Assembly (NCBI GenBank): GCA_963716685.1
Contig: CAVQTR010000003.1
Span: forward strand, 1,922,001-1,986,000
Length of the DNA: 64,000 nucleotides
Direction of reading: 5' to 3'
DNA from: JALYXI01 sp963716685
GTDB lineage: Bacteria > Acidobacteriota > Terriglobia > Bryobacterales > Bryobacteraceae
Every line of letters starts with the position of its first letter. Position 1 is the first letter of the stretch. Positions 39,550 to 48,629 of the stretch are shown one piece after another. The position numbers and the translations under genes were made by a program. Below the pieces are notes generated by a model that saw nothing but the letters and a program-made list of their open reading frames with translations, made no database searches and was not told the origin of the DNA.

Positions 39550-42400
39550 GGCGCTTTACTGGCCCGGGGTGCAGGCGATATCGCTCCGATTGCCTGTAAT
39601 GACCGCGCAGTCGTTCGGCAGTGCTGCCACGTTGACGCCCCGCGCGCCCAGCCCGGGTGGGTTGGGGGCAATGGTGTGAACATTGCCGCTCATTCCGGGT
39701 ATGGGGATCGGGGTGCCGCGATGAACGTTGGTTACCGCGTTGTTCAGATAAGTCATGTACTGGGTATAGTTAGTCGGGCTCGTCGGCACGGCGAAGAAAG
39801 TGTTGTTCGCCAGCGTCATGTCAAACGGAAAACGATCCGCGTTCTGCCATGCCATCGACTGCAGTACATTGTTCTGGAAGGTATAGGAAGTGTTGACGGC
39901 CGCCGTATTCAAGGGCAGGTTCGGCGGGGTGTAGAAGGTTCCGCGCGTCGTCGTATCGAAGCCCTCGTTGTTAGCCACCACGTAGATTTCAGCCTGCGTC
40001 ATCATGTCGAGCGAACCCGTGTAAGCCACGTCGGGATACAGCGGATCGACACCTGAAGCGTTGTAAGCCGCGTCCGCCGCGTCGAACGTACAGGTATTGT
40101 TTTCCACCACCAGGTTGATGGGGATGCCGGTACCGCCCCAGTTAAAGCACGAGGACTGCTGATAATTGCCGCGGCCCTGCAAACCCCACAGCGTGAAACT
40201 CAGACGATCAAACCAGTTGTTGGCTATGTGGATATCGTAGTTATGGTTGATATATACGGGAGGGACCAGGCTGTAGTTCCCCCAGCCATTTGAGGACGCC
40301 TGTCCCAGCACCGTGTTGTCATAGCCCTCGACAATGATTCCGTTCGCGCTCTTGCGAAAGATGTTATTCGATATCTCGAAATTGGAAGTGTCCTGCGGCT
40401 GAGAGCCGGAGACGTCGAGGTTGCGAATAGTGACGGTGTTTCCGCCCTGTCCATCGTTGTAGAAATCACCGGCGATGGAGTACTCGAATACATTGCCTTT
40501 GATGGTGACGAACTTGCCCACTTTGAATTCCAGAAGGTTCTTGATGTCCGTCGGTTTCAGGTAACAGTTCCCACCGTAATCAGCCGGAGCAGCGGCCGCC
40601 GCCGCGCAGTTTGGCGTGTTGAACGCCAGATCTTTGGTGAAGTAGTTCCCGGTGATCTCGACGTTTTGCAAAATCAGGAACGGGACCGCCGGGCCGCCGC
40701 CGTAAATCAGATCCACGCTTGCCGATTCGAAGTAGTTATTTTTGTAAGTCTGAGGCCCTCGCGATGTACTGGCGTAAACGGCATTATTCTGATTTCCAAA
40801 GTCCGGGCTGCGGGCCCCGGCAAGGTAAGAATCGTAGATGGAGAACGCGTCCGCATCTGCATTCACAACATTCAGAAGATTGCGCAGATTACCTTGACGG
40901 TGTATGTAACAGCCCTGAAAGACAATATCGTGGGCCTGAGAAGTACCATCCGTGGCGACCGGAGAACCTTGTACGTATGAGCTCATGCTCACAACTGCTC
41001 CTACCACTGTGTTCCCTGCGTCACCTGAGGCAACCAGTTCCACGCCGATGAAGGCGTAATGATGGCAGGCAGTACGAGTTAGATGATTCGCATCATTGTT
41101 CAGGGTGTTCCCCTGCTGAGTGGCATCGTAAGCTCCGCAATACACGGCAGGATATTGCCCAATAGTCTTGATCGTCGCAGGCGAGCCTGATCCTCCGGGA
41201 TAATCCACTGGATTTACGCGTATGCCGAAAGTGTTCGGTGCGCCGTCTGCGATGATGCGAACCCATCCATTCTCTGGGCGATTTGGAAGGACAAGGCCGC
41301 CAACGCGGTTTCCGGTAAAGACATAGCCCAGCGGGAGATGGATATCGGTTCCACCGACAGCGTTGTTCACCGCGGTCTGTAAATTGTCCATCAGCCCCAG
41401 TGTGGTGCTGGTAGTGGCAGCAGGGATGCGAGCCGGCGGGTCCGCCTGCAGGATTTGAGCGCCGTAGATGTGAGACGGCGTGCCGCTGATCGGCGAAATC
41501 GAGCTCACCACATTATCGGGAACGTTGCCGGCGGTGGCCCCGCCCAGCTTGACTTTGGTAATGCCCAGAAAGCCGGTATTCTGTCCGTTCTGCAGACTGG
41601 TTGCCGTCAGGGTTACGGTGTAAGTGGTGGAGTTATTCGCCGGGTTCAGGGGAATGGTAACGACCTCTTCGTCTTCCGCCACACCCGTGGGCAGCGCAAG
41701 CGCACTCTGGCCCGTCGCCGTCACCGTAGCGTTCACATTCTCCGTCCGCGTCCACACATAGAGGTTCTGCGCCCCGGCCTGTGCCGGGGTAACGGTGAAA
41801 CTCTCGCCGCAGTTGTCGATCAGTGTGCTGCCGCTTACGCAGTTCACCACGTAGCTGGAAGCTTCAAAAACACGGTCATGCGAGTTGGGGCCCTGATCGC
41901 CCCTATCCGGCCAGTTGCCGATCAGTCCGAAATACGGGCCCGAGAAATCGACTGTCGAGCGATCATTATCGGCCGGGGAGAAGTGCGTGTAGGCATGCAA
42001 CCCAAACCGATCGTCATACGGCCCTGTGACGCCGGTGAAGCTCAGATCGCTGATCTGCACGGGGGCCGCATTCTTCCGGAGGATTATATTCTGCGCGTCG
42101 GGCCCGGATTGATTGAGTGCGTTAGCGGTGGATACGAACAGTTTCCAATCCTGAACCGAACTGTCCGACGAGAAATCGAACACATTCGTGTGATTCCATT
42201 GCGTGATGTGGTTCCCGGCGGAAGGAACGGAAACCGAGCTCATTCCGCCAGGAGCGCCATTGGATCCGCTGGCGACGCCGCGTCCGCCAACAGGAATGCC
42301 TTGAGCGCACATAGCCAGGCAAAGAAGGGGAGAAAGAATCAGTTTCATTGCAGAACCAGAGGTGATCGTCGGGGAACTGAAATGATAATAACGGACTTTC
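39550..42400 (-). repeat. Long direct repeat, copy B
   Basis: Partner of the repeat at 9101..11935 in the same orientation. Identity breaks sharply just beyond the stop codon (about 39549). It decays gradually upstream of the start codon, and the central block 40713-41382 is diverged. Confidence 0.9.
39556..42348 (-). CDS. Secreted right-handed parallel beta-helix protein, copy B
   Basis: This 930-residue exported protein is the paralogue of 9107..11878. The start is ATG 42348, which gives the same signal peptide (MKLILSPLLCLAMCAQG); the longer frame to 42681 has no similarity to copy A. Overall fold features are as in copy A: N-terminal Ig-like strands, then a long Asn-rich beta-helix. Bases 40713-41382 encode a diverged block (for example FTGNRVGGLVLPNRPENG where copy A has WNGGLVLQNRAENG), with seven extra residues. 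The rest is almost identical, including many synonymous positions, which points to recent conversion or duplication. Ligand unknown. Confidence 0.85.
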   Translation of the reverse strand: MKLILSPLLCLAMCAQGIPVGGRGVASGSNGAPGGMSSVSVPSAGNHITQWNHTNVFDFSSDSSVQDWKLFVSTANALNQSGPDAQNIILRKNAAPVQISDLSFTGVTGPYDDRFGLHAYTHFSPADNDRSTVDFSGPYFGLIGNWPDRGDQGPNSHDRVFEASSYVVNCVSGSTLIDNCGESFTVTPAQAGAQNLYVWTRTENVNATVTATGQSALALPTGVAEDEEVVTIPLNPANNSTTYTVTLTATSLQNGQNTGFLGITKVKLGGATAGNVPDNVVSSISPISGTPSHIYGAQILQADPPARIPAATTSTTLGLMDNLQTAVNNAVGGTDIHLPLGYVFTGNRVGGLVLPNRPENGWVRIIADGAPNTFGIRVNPVDYPGGSGSPATIKTIGQYPAVYCGAYDATQQGNTLNNDANHLTRTACHHYAFIGVELVASGDAGNTVVGAVVSMSSYVQGSPVATDGTSQAHDIVFQGCYIHRQGNLRNLLNVVNADADAFSIYDSYLAGARSPDFGNQNNAVYASTSRGPQTYKNNYFESASVDLIYGGGPAVPFLILQNVEITGNYFTKDLAFNTPNCAAAAAAPADYGGNCYLKPTDIKNLLEFKVGKFVTIKGNVFEYSIAGDFYNDGQGGNTVTIRNLDVSGSQPQDTSNFEISNNIFRKSANGIIVEGYDNTVLGQASSNGWGNYSLVPPVYINHNYDIHIANNWFDRLSFTLWGLQGRGNYQQSSCFNWGGTGIPINLVVENNTCTFDAADAAYNASGVDPLYPDVAYTGSLDMMTQAEIYVVANNEGFDTTTRGTFYTPPNLPLNTAAVNTSYTFQNNVLQSMAWQNADRFPFDMTLANNTFFAVPTSPTNYTQYMTYLNNAVTNVHRGTPIPIPGMSGNVHTIAPNPPGLGARGVNVAALPNDCAVITGNRSDIACTPGQ

Positions 42401-42781
42401 AGCTCTGAACTGTGGACCTTTTCGTGCCTGTGGGATCGGAGGAGCATGCAAGACAAGCCGCCAGTCAAGCGTCGCGCTCCTCCGAACCGCTCCCGTTTGG
42501 AAATCATGATCCAGCGTTCGAAAAGAAGGCCTCTGCCAGTGATTGCCCTTACGCTGGCCAGCCGCAGAAATGCGCGTCTTATTACGCGAATGAGAAAACT
42601 GCTCTTCGGACTCTGGAAAGACCGGTTCCCTGCTGGTTCTTCAGCGTCAGAGGGCGTGGGCACGGCTGATGTCGACGGCATAGGACAATGCGCCGTACAA
42701 GGCGCTGGACATAGCCAAATTCCTCCCCAATCCGCGCCTTCAGCGTTTCTTCAGCTTCAGGTGTTCCACTGAACAGTTGTG
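42349..42781. other. Intergenic region between copy B and the efflux operon
   Basis: These 433 bases separate divergent genes. The first 50-60 bases resemble the leader of beta-helix copy A, but the copy A promoter is not conserved here. No clear promoter, terminator or small gene was found; overlapping frames on both strands lack protein-like features. Confidence 0.5.
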
Positions 42782-44122
42782 ATGAATGGTCGATTCGCGG
42801 CATTCCTCTGTCTGGCGTCCGCACTGCTCGCCCAGGATGTCGCCGGACCGAAGCCCGTCATCAAAATGGAAGACGCCCTGGCACGCGCACGGCTCTATGC
42901 CGGACAGTTGCGCAGCGCGGCGCTCCTGGCCAGACAGGCGCAGGAAGATACCAAACAGGCGCGTGCCGCCCGCTTGCCCTCCGTCAGCGCCTTCAACCAG
43001 TTCATCTACACCGAAGGCAACGGCACTCCGTCCGGTGTGTTCGTGGCCAATGACGGAGTGCATATTTACAACGAGCAGGCCGTAATTCACCAGGAACTTT
43101 TCGCGCTTATCCGTCATGGCGAGGTCGATCGCGCCGCCGCCGCCGAAGCCGCGGCACAGGCCCGAGTCGCCGTCGCCGCCCGCGGCCTCACCGCAACGGT
43201 GGTATCCGGTTACTACACCATCGTGGCCGCTCAGAGAAAATCTCGCAACGCGCAAACCAGCCTCGAACAGTCGCAGCGCTTCCTTGATCTCACCCGGAAG
43301 CAGGAAGCCGGAGGCGAAGTCGCTCACGCGGACGTCATCAAAGCACAAATCGATCTGCAGCAGCGGCAGCGCGATGCGGCCGAGGCCTTACTCGCCATCG
43401 ACAAGGCGAAAATCTCGCTGGGTGTCGTGATCTTCCCGAAGTTCAGCCGCGATTATGACGTCGTTGACGACTTCGAAAGCATCGCGGCCTTGCCGGATCT
43501 GGAGGAGGCGCGCCGCGCGTCCCTCGCCAGCAGCCCGGACATCAAAGCCGCCCAGGTGGGAGTCAGGCAGGCTGGATATGACGTCGCAGTCGCCCGCTAC
43601 CAGTTTCTGCCTTCGTTCGCGCTCGATTTCTTCTACGGCATCGATGCCAATCAGTTCGCCGCTCGCACCGGCTATCCAACGCAGGCCACAGGCCGCAGCA
43701 CGCTGCCGAATTATGAGGTGACTGGCCGCAAGAACCTCGGCTATGTCGCTCAGGCGACGTTGAACATCCCGGTCTGGAACTGGGGTACAACCAGGAGCAA
43801 GATCCGCCAGGCCGAATACAAGGAAGAGCAGGCCAGACTGGACCTTTCCGCCGCGCAGAAAACTTTGGACAGCACCGGCAGCGCTGCATATGTGGAAGCG
43901 CAGGGCGCCGGCGCGCAACTTGCCTCGCTTCGCACCTCCGTCGGTCTTGCCGCCGAAAGTCTCCGCCTCACCGTGCTCAGGTATCAGGCCGGGGAGGCCA
44001 CCGCGCTCGAAGTAGTGGATGCTCAGAACACCGCTACGCTTTCGCGTAACGCGTACGACGATGGTCTCGCCAGGTACCGCATAGCCTTGGCCAATCTGCG
44101 TCTGCTGATGGGAACTTTATGA
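42782..44122 (+). CDS. TolC-family outer membrane efflux protein
   Basis: This 446-residue outer-membrane channel of the TolC/OEP family (PF02321) has a signal peptide (RFAAFLCLASALLAQ). Two repeats of long amphipathic helices follow, rich in Ala, Gln and Arg (for example QARVAVAARGLTATVVSGYY and ATALEVVDAQNTATLSRNAYDDG). These helices form the trans-periplasmic tunnel. ATG 42782 is chosen over the adjacent GTG 42779. Its stop overlaps the adaptor start (ATGA), so the three efflux genes form one translationally coupled operon. Confidence 0.92.
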   Translation: MNGRFAAFLCLASALLAQDVAGPKPVIKMEDALARARLYAGQLRSAALLARQAQEDTKQARAARLPSVSAFNQFIYTEGNGTPSGVFVANDGVHIYNEQAVIHQELFALIRHGEVDRAAAAEAAAQARVAVAARGLTATVVSGYYTIVAAQRKSRNAQTSLEQSQRFLDLTRKQEAGGEVAHADVIKAQIDLQQRQRDAAEALLAIDKAKISLGVVIFPKFSRDYDVVDDFESIAALPDLEEARRASLASSPDIKAAQVGVRQAGYDVAVARYQFLPSFALDFFYGIDANQFAARTGYPTQATGRSTLPNYEVTGRKNLGYVAQATLNIPVWNWGTTRSKIRQAEYKEEQARLDLSAAQKTLDSTGSAAYVEAQGAGAQLASLRTSVGLAAESLRLTVLRYQAGEATALEVVDAQNTATLSRNAYDDGLARYRIALANLRLLMGTL

Positions 44123-45177
44123 GCCCCGGTCGCAAATCAGCATTCGTCGCTTTTGCCGTCATCTCGGCCTGCCTCTGGAACGGATGCGGGAAAGGCAAAG
44201 AGAAGCCTGCCGAGGCGGCCGAAAGCCCCGCGCCTGTTTTCGTGGAAACCGCTGTCCTCGGCGCCATCGACCACATGGTGATCACCGACGCAGTGCTCTT
44301 TCCCCTCAATCAGGCCAACATTACATCGAAGATCAGCGCTCCCCTTCGGCGTGTCATGGTCAATCGCGGCGATCACGTGAAGGCCGGCCAGGTCGTGGCC
44401 GAGCTGGAAGCCGCGGATCTGGCCGCGGCGGCTTCGGAAAGCCGCGATCAACTGGAACAGACCCAGGCTGCCTACCAGACCGTCACCGGCGCCACCATCC
44501 CGGAAGACCGCTCCAAGGCGCTGACCGATGTGCAGTCTCAGCAACAAGCCTTCGATGCCGCGAAGAAGCTCTACGACAATCGCGTCAGTCTCCAGAAGGA
44601 AGGCGCGCTGGCCATGAAGCTGGTCGACGATGCCAAAGTTGCGATGGTTCAGGCACAGAGCGCCCTCGAGACCGCGCGGAACCATCTGCAGGCGCTCAGC
44701 CAGGTAAGCCAGCGCGAACAACAGCGCTCGGCACAGGCGCAGATGAATGCTGCTCGGTCGCATTACACCGCGGCGGAGGTGCAGGTGGGCTACGCGCGCG
44801 TCCGCAGTCCCATCAGCGGCCTCGTCGCCGATCGCTCCGTCTACCCCGGCGAGATGGCCGTCAGTGGCACGCCTCTGGTTTCCATCGTCGACATATCCCA
44901 AATCGTGGCCCGCGCGAACGTGCCAGTCAAAGAGGCGCTCTCCATCGCAAAAGGCCGGCCCGCGCGCCTCGCCGGTCCGGACGGCGATATCCCGGGCGTC
45001 GTCACCGTCGTCAGTCCCGCGGTCGACCCCGGCACCACCACCATCGAAGTCTGGGTTCAGGCGGCCAATCCCGGCGAAAAGCTGAAGCCCGGCGCGCACC
45101 GTGCGCGTTTCCATCATTGCCGAAACGCTCCGCGACGTCATCGTCATCCCGGCCGCGGGCCTGCTCAACTCCGATGA
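44119..45177 (+). pseudogene. RND efflux periplasmic adaptor (HlyD/MFP), main fragment
   Basis: This frame holds most of a membrane-fusion protein that links the RND pump to TolC. A lipoprotein signal ends in ISAC (Cys near 18). A barrel/lipoyl part (APLRRVMVNRGDHVKAGQVV), a long coiled-coil hairpin (about 95-225), the second lipoyl half (YARVRSPISGLVADRSVYPGE) and a beta-barrel domain follow. After EKLKPG near 45092 the sequence becomes nonsense (HRARFHHC). The proper continuation TVRVSIIAETLRDVIVIP is in the next phase (45101..45442). Removing one base near 45095 restores a protein of about 440 residues. Confidence 0.82.
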
Positions 45178-45442
45178 CGGCGGACAAAAGGTCATGGTCG
45201 TAACCCGCGATTCGGTCGCGCATGAGCGCCGCGTGAATGTCGGCGTGCGCCAGGGGGATCGCGTCCAGATCGTCAGTGGCCTCCAGGCCGGAGATCAGGT
45301 GGTCGTGTCCGGCGGGCTTGGCCTGGAGGACAAAGCGAAGGTCTCCGTCAGGCAGCCCAAACCGGAAGAGGAGGAAGAAGACGAGGGCGGCAAAGACGAA
45401 CTGAAGGAAGGCAGTAAGGACGCCAGGAGCGAAAAGAAGTGA
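45095..45442 (+). pseudogene. RND efflux adaptor, C-terminal fragment after frameshift
   Basis: This fragment of about 113 residues carries the last barrel strand and the membrane-proximal domain of the adaptor (VRVSIIAETLRDVIVIPAAGLL, GDRVQIVSGLQAGDQVVVSGG), then a Glu/Lys-rich tail. It has no start signal of its own and only makes sense joined to 44119..45092. Its stop overlaps the pump start as GTGA, so operon coupling remains intact. Confidence 0.8.
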
Positions 45443-47091
45443 ACTCGCACTGGACGGAGCACCTCTCCCGACCCATCCTCTTCTCCGTTGTGGTCCTCGG
45501 GGGAATGGGCTTGTATCTTGCCTTCGGCATTCCCGTCTCGGTCTTTCCTGAAACCAATTTCCCGCGCATCGTGGTCGGCATCGATAACGGCGTCTCGCCT
45601 ATCAATCAGATGCAGGTTACGGTCACCCGCCCCATCGAGGAGGCCATGAACTCGGTTCCCGGCCTTGAGCAGTTGCGTTCCACCACCAGCCGCGGCTCGG
45701 GAGAAGTCAATCTCTTTTTCAACTGGAACGTCAACATGTTCCAGACTCTTCAGGACGTCAACGCAGCTCTCGCGCGTGTGCAGCCGTCGCTGCCCTCCAC
45801 CGCCCGGCTCACCGCCAACCGTCTTACGTTCGCCGCCTTTCCCATCCTCGGCTACAGTCTGACCTCCGAATCGATGTCGCAGACGGATCTGTGGCAGCTT
45901 GCCAATTACACGATCAAGCCGCGTCTAAACCGCGTGAACGGAGTCTCCAGCGTCGTGATGCAGGGTGGCCTGGTTCCGGAATTCCAGATCCAACCGGATG
46001 CCGCCAGCCTGGTACAGTCCCAGGTGACCGTACCTGCCATTCTCGACGCTGTGGCGAAGACCAACATGATCGATTCCCCGGGTCTGGTCGAAAACAATCA
46101 TGAACTGTCGCTCACACTGGTGAGCGGTCAGACCACCAATCCCAGCCAGATTGAGAACATGGTGGTGCGAACCACGCCTTCAGGTGTTCCCATTCGGATC
46201 GGTGACATCGCCACGGTGAAGCCGTCCGTCATGCCCGCGTACACGATGGTGACGGCTAACGGCAAGCCGGCTGTCCTCCTCAATGTCTTCCGGCAGCCTA
46301 AAGCCAACACCGTTGCCGTTGCCGATGCCACCGCCAAAGAGCTCGATGCCATTCGCCAGACCCTGCCCGCCGGCGTGCAGGTCCGCACCTTCTACGATCA
46401 ATCGGCTCTGGTCCGGGAGTCGATCGCCAGCGTGCGCGATGCCATCCTGATCGGGCTGGTTCTCGCGGCGTTGATCCTGGTCCTGTTTCTGCGCGACTGG
46501 GGCAGTTCGCTCGTCGCCGCTTCCGTGATTCCCGCCACCATAGCCATCACACTCATCGCCATGCGGCTGCTCGGCGAAAGCTTCAACCTAATGACGCTCG
46601 GCGGACTCGCGGCGGCCGTCGGCCTGGTCATTGATGACGCCATCGTGGTAGTCGAAAATATCGTTCTGCATCGCGATTCCGGTCAGATCGCGCGGCGAGG
46701 CCGTCCGCAGTGCCCTAAAGGAGATGCGTGTCCCGCTGATCGGATCCACCATTACCCCCATCGTGGTGTTCCTTCCTCTCATTTCGATCACCGGCGTCAC
46801 TGGTACTTTCTTTCGCGCCCTTGCGCTTACCGTTGCAACCGCGTTGCTTTCTTCCCTCGCGCTCGCCCTCACCTGGACCCCTGCTCTTTCGCGCTACCTG
46901 CTGCGACGGGAAGGCAATACCGAAGCGCGAAAACACGGGGAGCTTGGCCGCCTCGAGGCCGTCTATGGACGCGCGCTGAAGTTCGTTCTCGCTTACCCTG
47001 CCAGCCTCGCCGCCGGCTGTCTCGTTCTGATCGTTGCGTCGTTCTTCTGTTACCGGGCGCTCGGCAGCGAACTCCTTCCCGAGATGGATGA
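45439..47091 (+). pseudogene. RND multidrug/heavy-metal efflux pump, N-terminal fragment
   Basis: This frame encodes the first half of an RND (AcrB/CusA-like) inner-membrane pump. It includes helix TM1, the first periplasmic porter domain (PIEEAMNSVPGLEQLRS, VQPSLPSTARLTAN) and TM2-TM4 with the proton-relay motif GLVIDDAIVVVENI near residue 400. After VLHRDSGQIA (about 46690) the sequence turns into nonsense. The true continuation, EAVRSALKEMRVPLIGSTIT, is in the next phase (46724..48499). Removing one base in the gcgcggcg tract near 46690 would give a full-length pump of about 1019 residues. Confidence 0.85.
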
Positions 47092-48499
47092 GGGCGGTTT
47101 CATTCTCGATTACCTGATGCCCGCCGGATCGTCCCTCGCGGATACCAATCAGGTGCTGCTCGGTGTGGAGAAGATTCTGCAATCCACTCCGGAGGTGGCC
47201 GGAACTTCCCGCCGCACCGGCCTGCAACTCGGCCTGGCCGCCGTAACCGAGGCCAACACCGGCGACTTTTCAGTGAAGCTCAAGGGCGGCAGCCGGCGAC
47301 CCATTCAGGAAGTGATCTCTGAGGTGCGCGGGAAAGTGAACAAGCGCTACCCGCAGCTCGATGTCGAGTTCATCCAGGTGCTCCAGGACATGATCGGCGA
47401 TCTGACCAGTTCCCCCGAGCCGATCGAAATCAAACTCTTCGCCCAAGACCCGCTGCTCTTGAAAAAGTGGGCCCCCAAAATCGCCGCAAAATTGAAAAGG
47501 ATCAATGGGATCGCCGACGTCAAGGACGGCATTGAAAACACCATCACCGGTCCGGCAATCCTGATCCAAGTCGATTCGGTGATTGCCGCGCGCGCGGGTT
47601 TCACCCCGCAGGAGATTGAACTGGATGCGAGCGCCATCCTGCAGGGCGAGCCCGCGTCAACACCGGTGGTCGTCAACGACCGCTCTTACACCATCCGGGT
47701 TCGCTTTCCCGACGATACCCGTGCCAGTCTGGACCGCATCCGCAACGTGATACTTAGCAGCTCCACCGGCAAGACCGGTTCTCTCGGTTCCCTCGCGGAT
47801 ATTTCGAATGAAGTCGGCCAGACTGAGATTCGCCGCGAGAACCTGCAGCGCGTCGTGGCGGTCACCGGCCGCTTCCAGGGCCAGAGTCTCGGCAAAGGAA
47901 TGCAGACCGTGCAGCAAATTGTGAAGGATTTGGAACTGCCGCCCGAAATCCGCGTGGTCTATGGAGGCACCTATGCGGAGCAGCAAAAATCCTTCCGCGA
48001 TCTCCTGTTTGTCCTGGCGCTCGCCATCGTACTCGTGTTCACGGTGCTGCTGTTTGAGTTCCGAAACTTCTCCGCCCCGACCGCGATCGTAGCCGCGGCC
48101 CTGCTCTCTACCTCCGGAGTCTTTCTCGCTCTGCTCGTCACCGGAACCACCTTCAACATCTCCTCCTTCATGGGCCTGATCATGGTCATCGGCATCGTTG
48201 CGAAAAACGGCATTCTGCTGCTCGATGCGGACGAGCGTTATCTCAGAGAAGGTTTGCCGGCGCGTGAAGCGATGATGGAAGCCGGCGCCCGGCGGCTGCG
48301 GCCCATCCTGATGACCGCCATGGCCACGGTAGCCGGCATGATTCCGCTCTCCCTCAGCATCGGGGCCGGCTCACAGATGCTGCAGCCCTTGGCCATCGCC
48401 GTAATCGGCGGAATCTCCGCCTCCATGAGCCTTTCCCTGCTGGTCACCCCGGCCCTGAACTATTACCTGTCCGGCAGAACGGCAGCGCGCCCGGCATAA
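46700..48499 (+). pseudogene. RND efflux pump, C-terminal fragment after frameshift
   Basis: This frame of about 600 residues contains the rest of the pump: TM5-TM6 (GSTITPIVVFLPL), TM7, the second porter domain (DEGGFILDYLMPAGSSLADTN, EIDL-type LDASAILQGEPASTPVVV) and TM8-TM12 with GLIMVIGIVAKNGILLLD. The Met at 46724 (MRVPLIGST) is internal to the family alignment, so this is not an independent start. An intact single-length pump with a C-terminal GTP-free tail is what the family would predict. Specificity (drug, detergent or metal) cannot be assigned. Confidence 0.85.
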
Positions 48500-48629
48500 G
48501 CTGAACGCGTTTTAACTCGCCCAGGCATAGCACTTCGACCGTGTTATAACGATGCGAGAACACGCACGCAGTGATATAGACTCAGGCCTATTGCGCTCCA
48601 CATCCGGAGCATCCGACAGAGGTAATTCA

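Noticed and set aside
38200..39560. Insertion sequence around the acyltransferase
   Set aside because: No transposase frame, no matching terminal inverted repeats and no target-site duplication were found.
45439..47091. Programmed ribosomal frameshifting in the RND pump
   Set aside because: No slippery heptamer or following structure is evident at the break, and several nearby genes show similar indels, so error or mutation is more likely.
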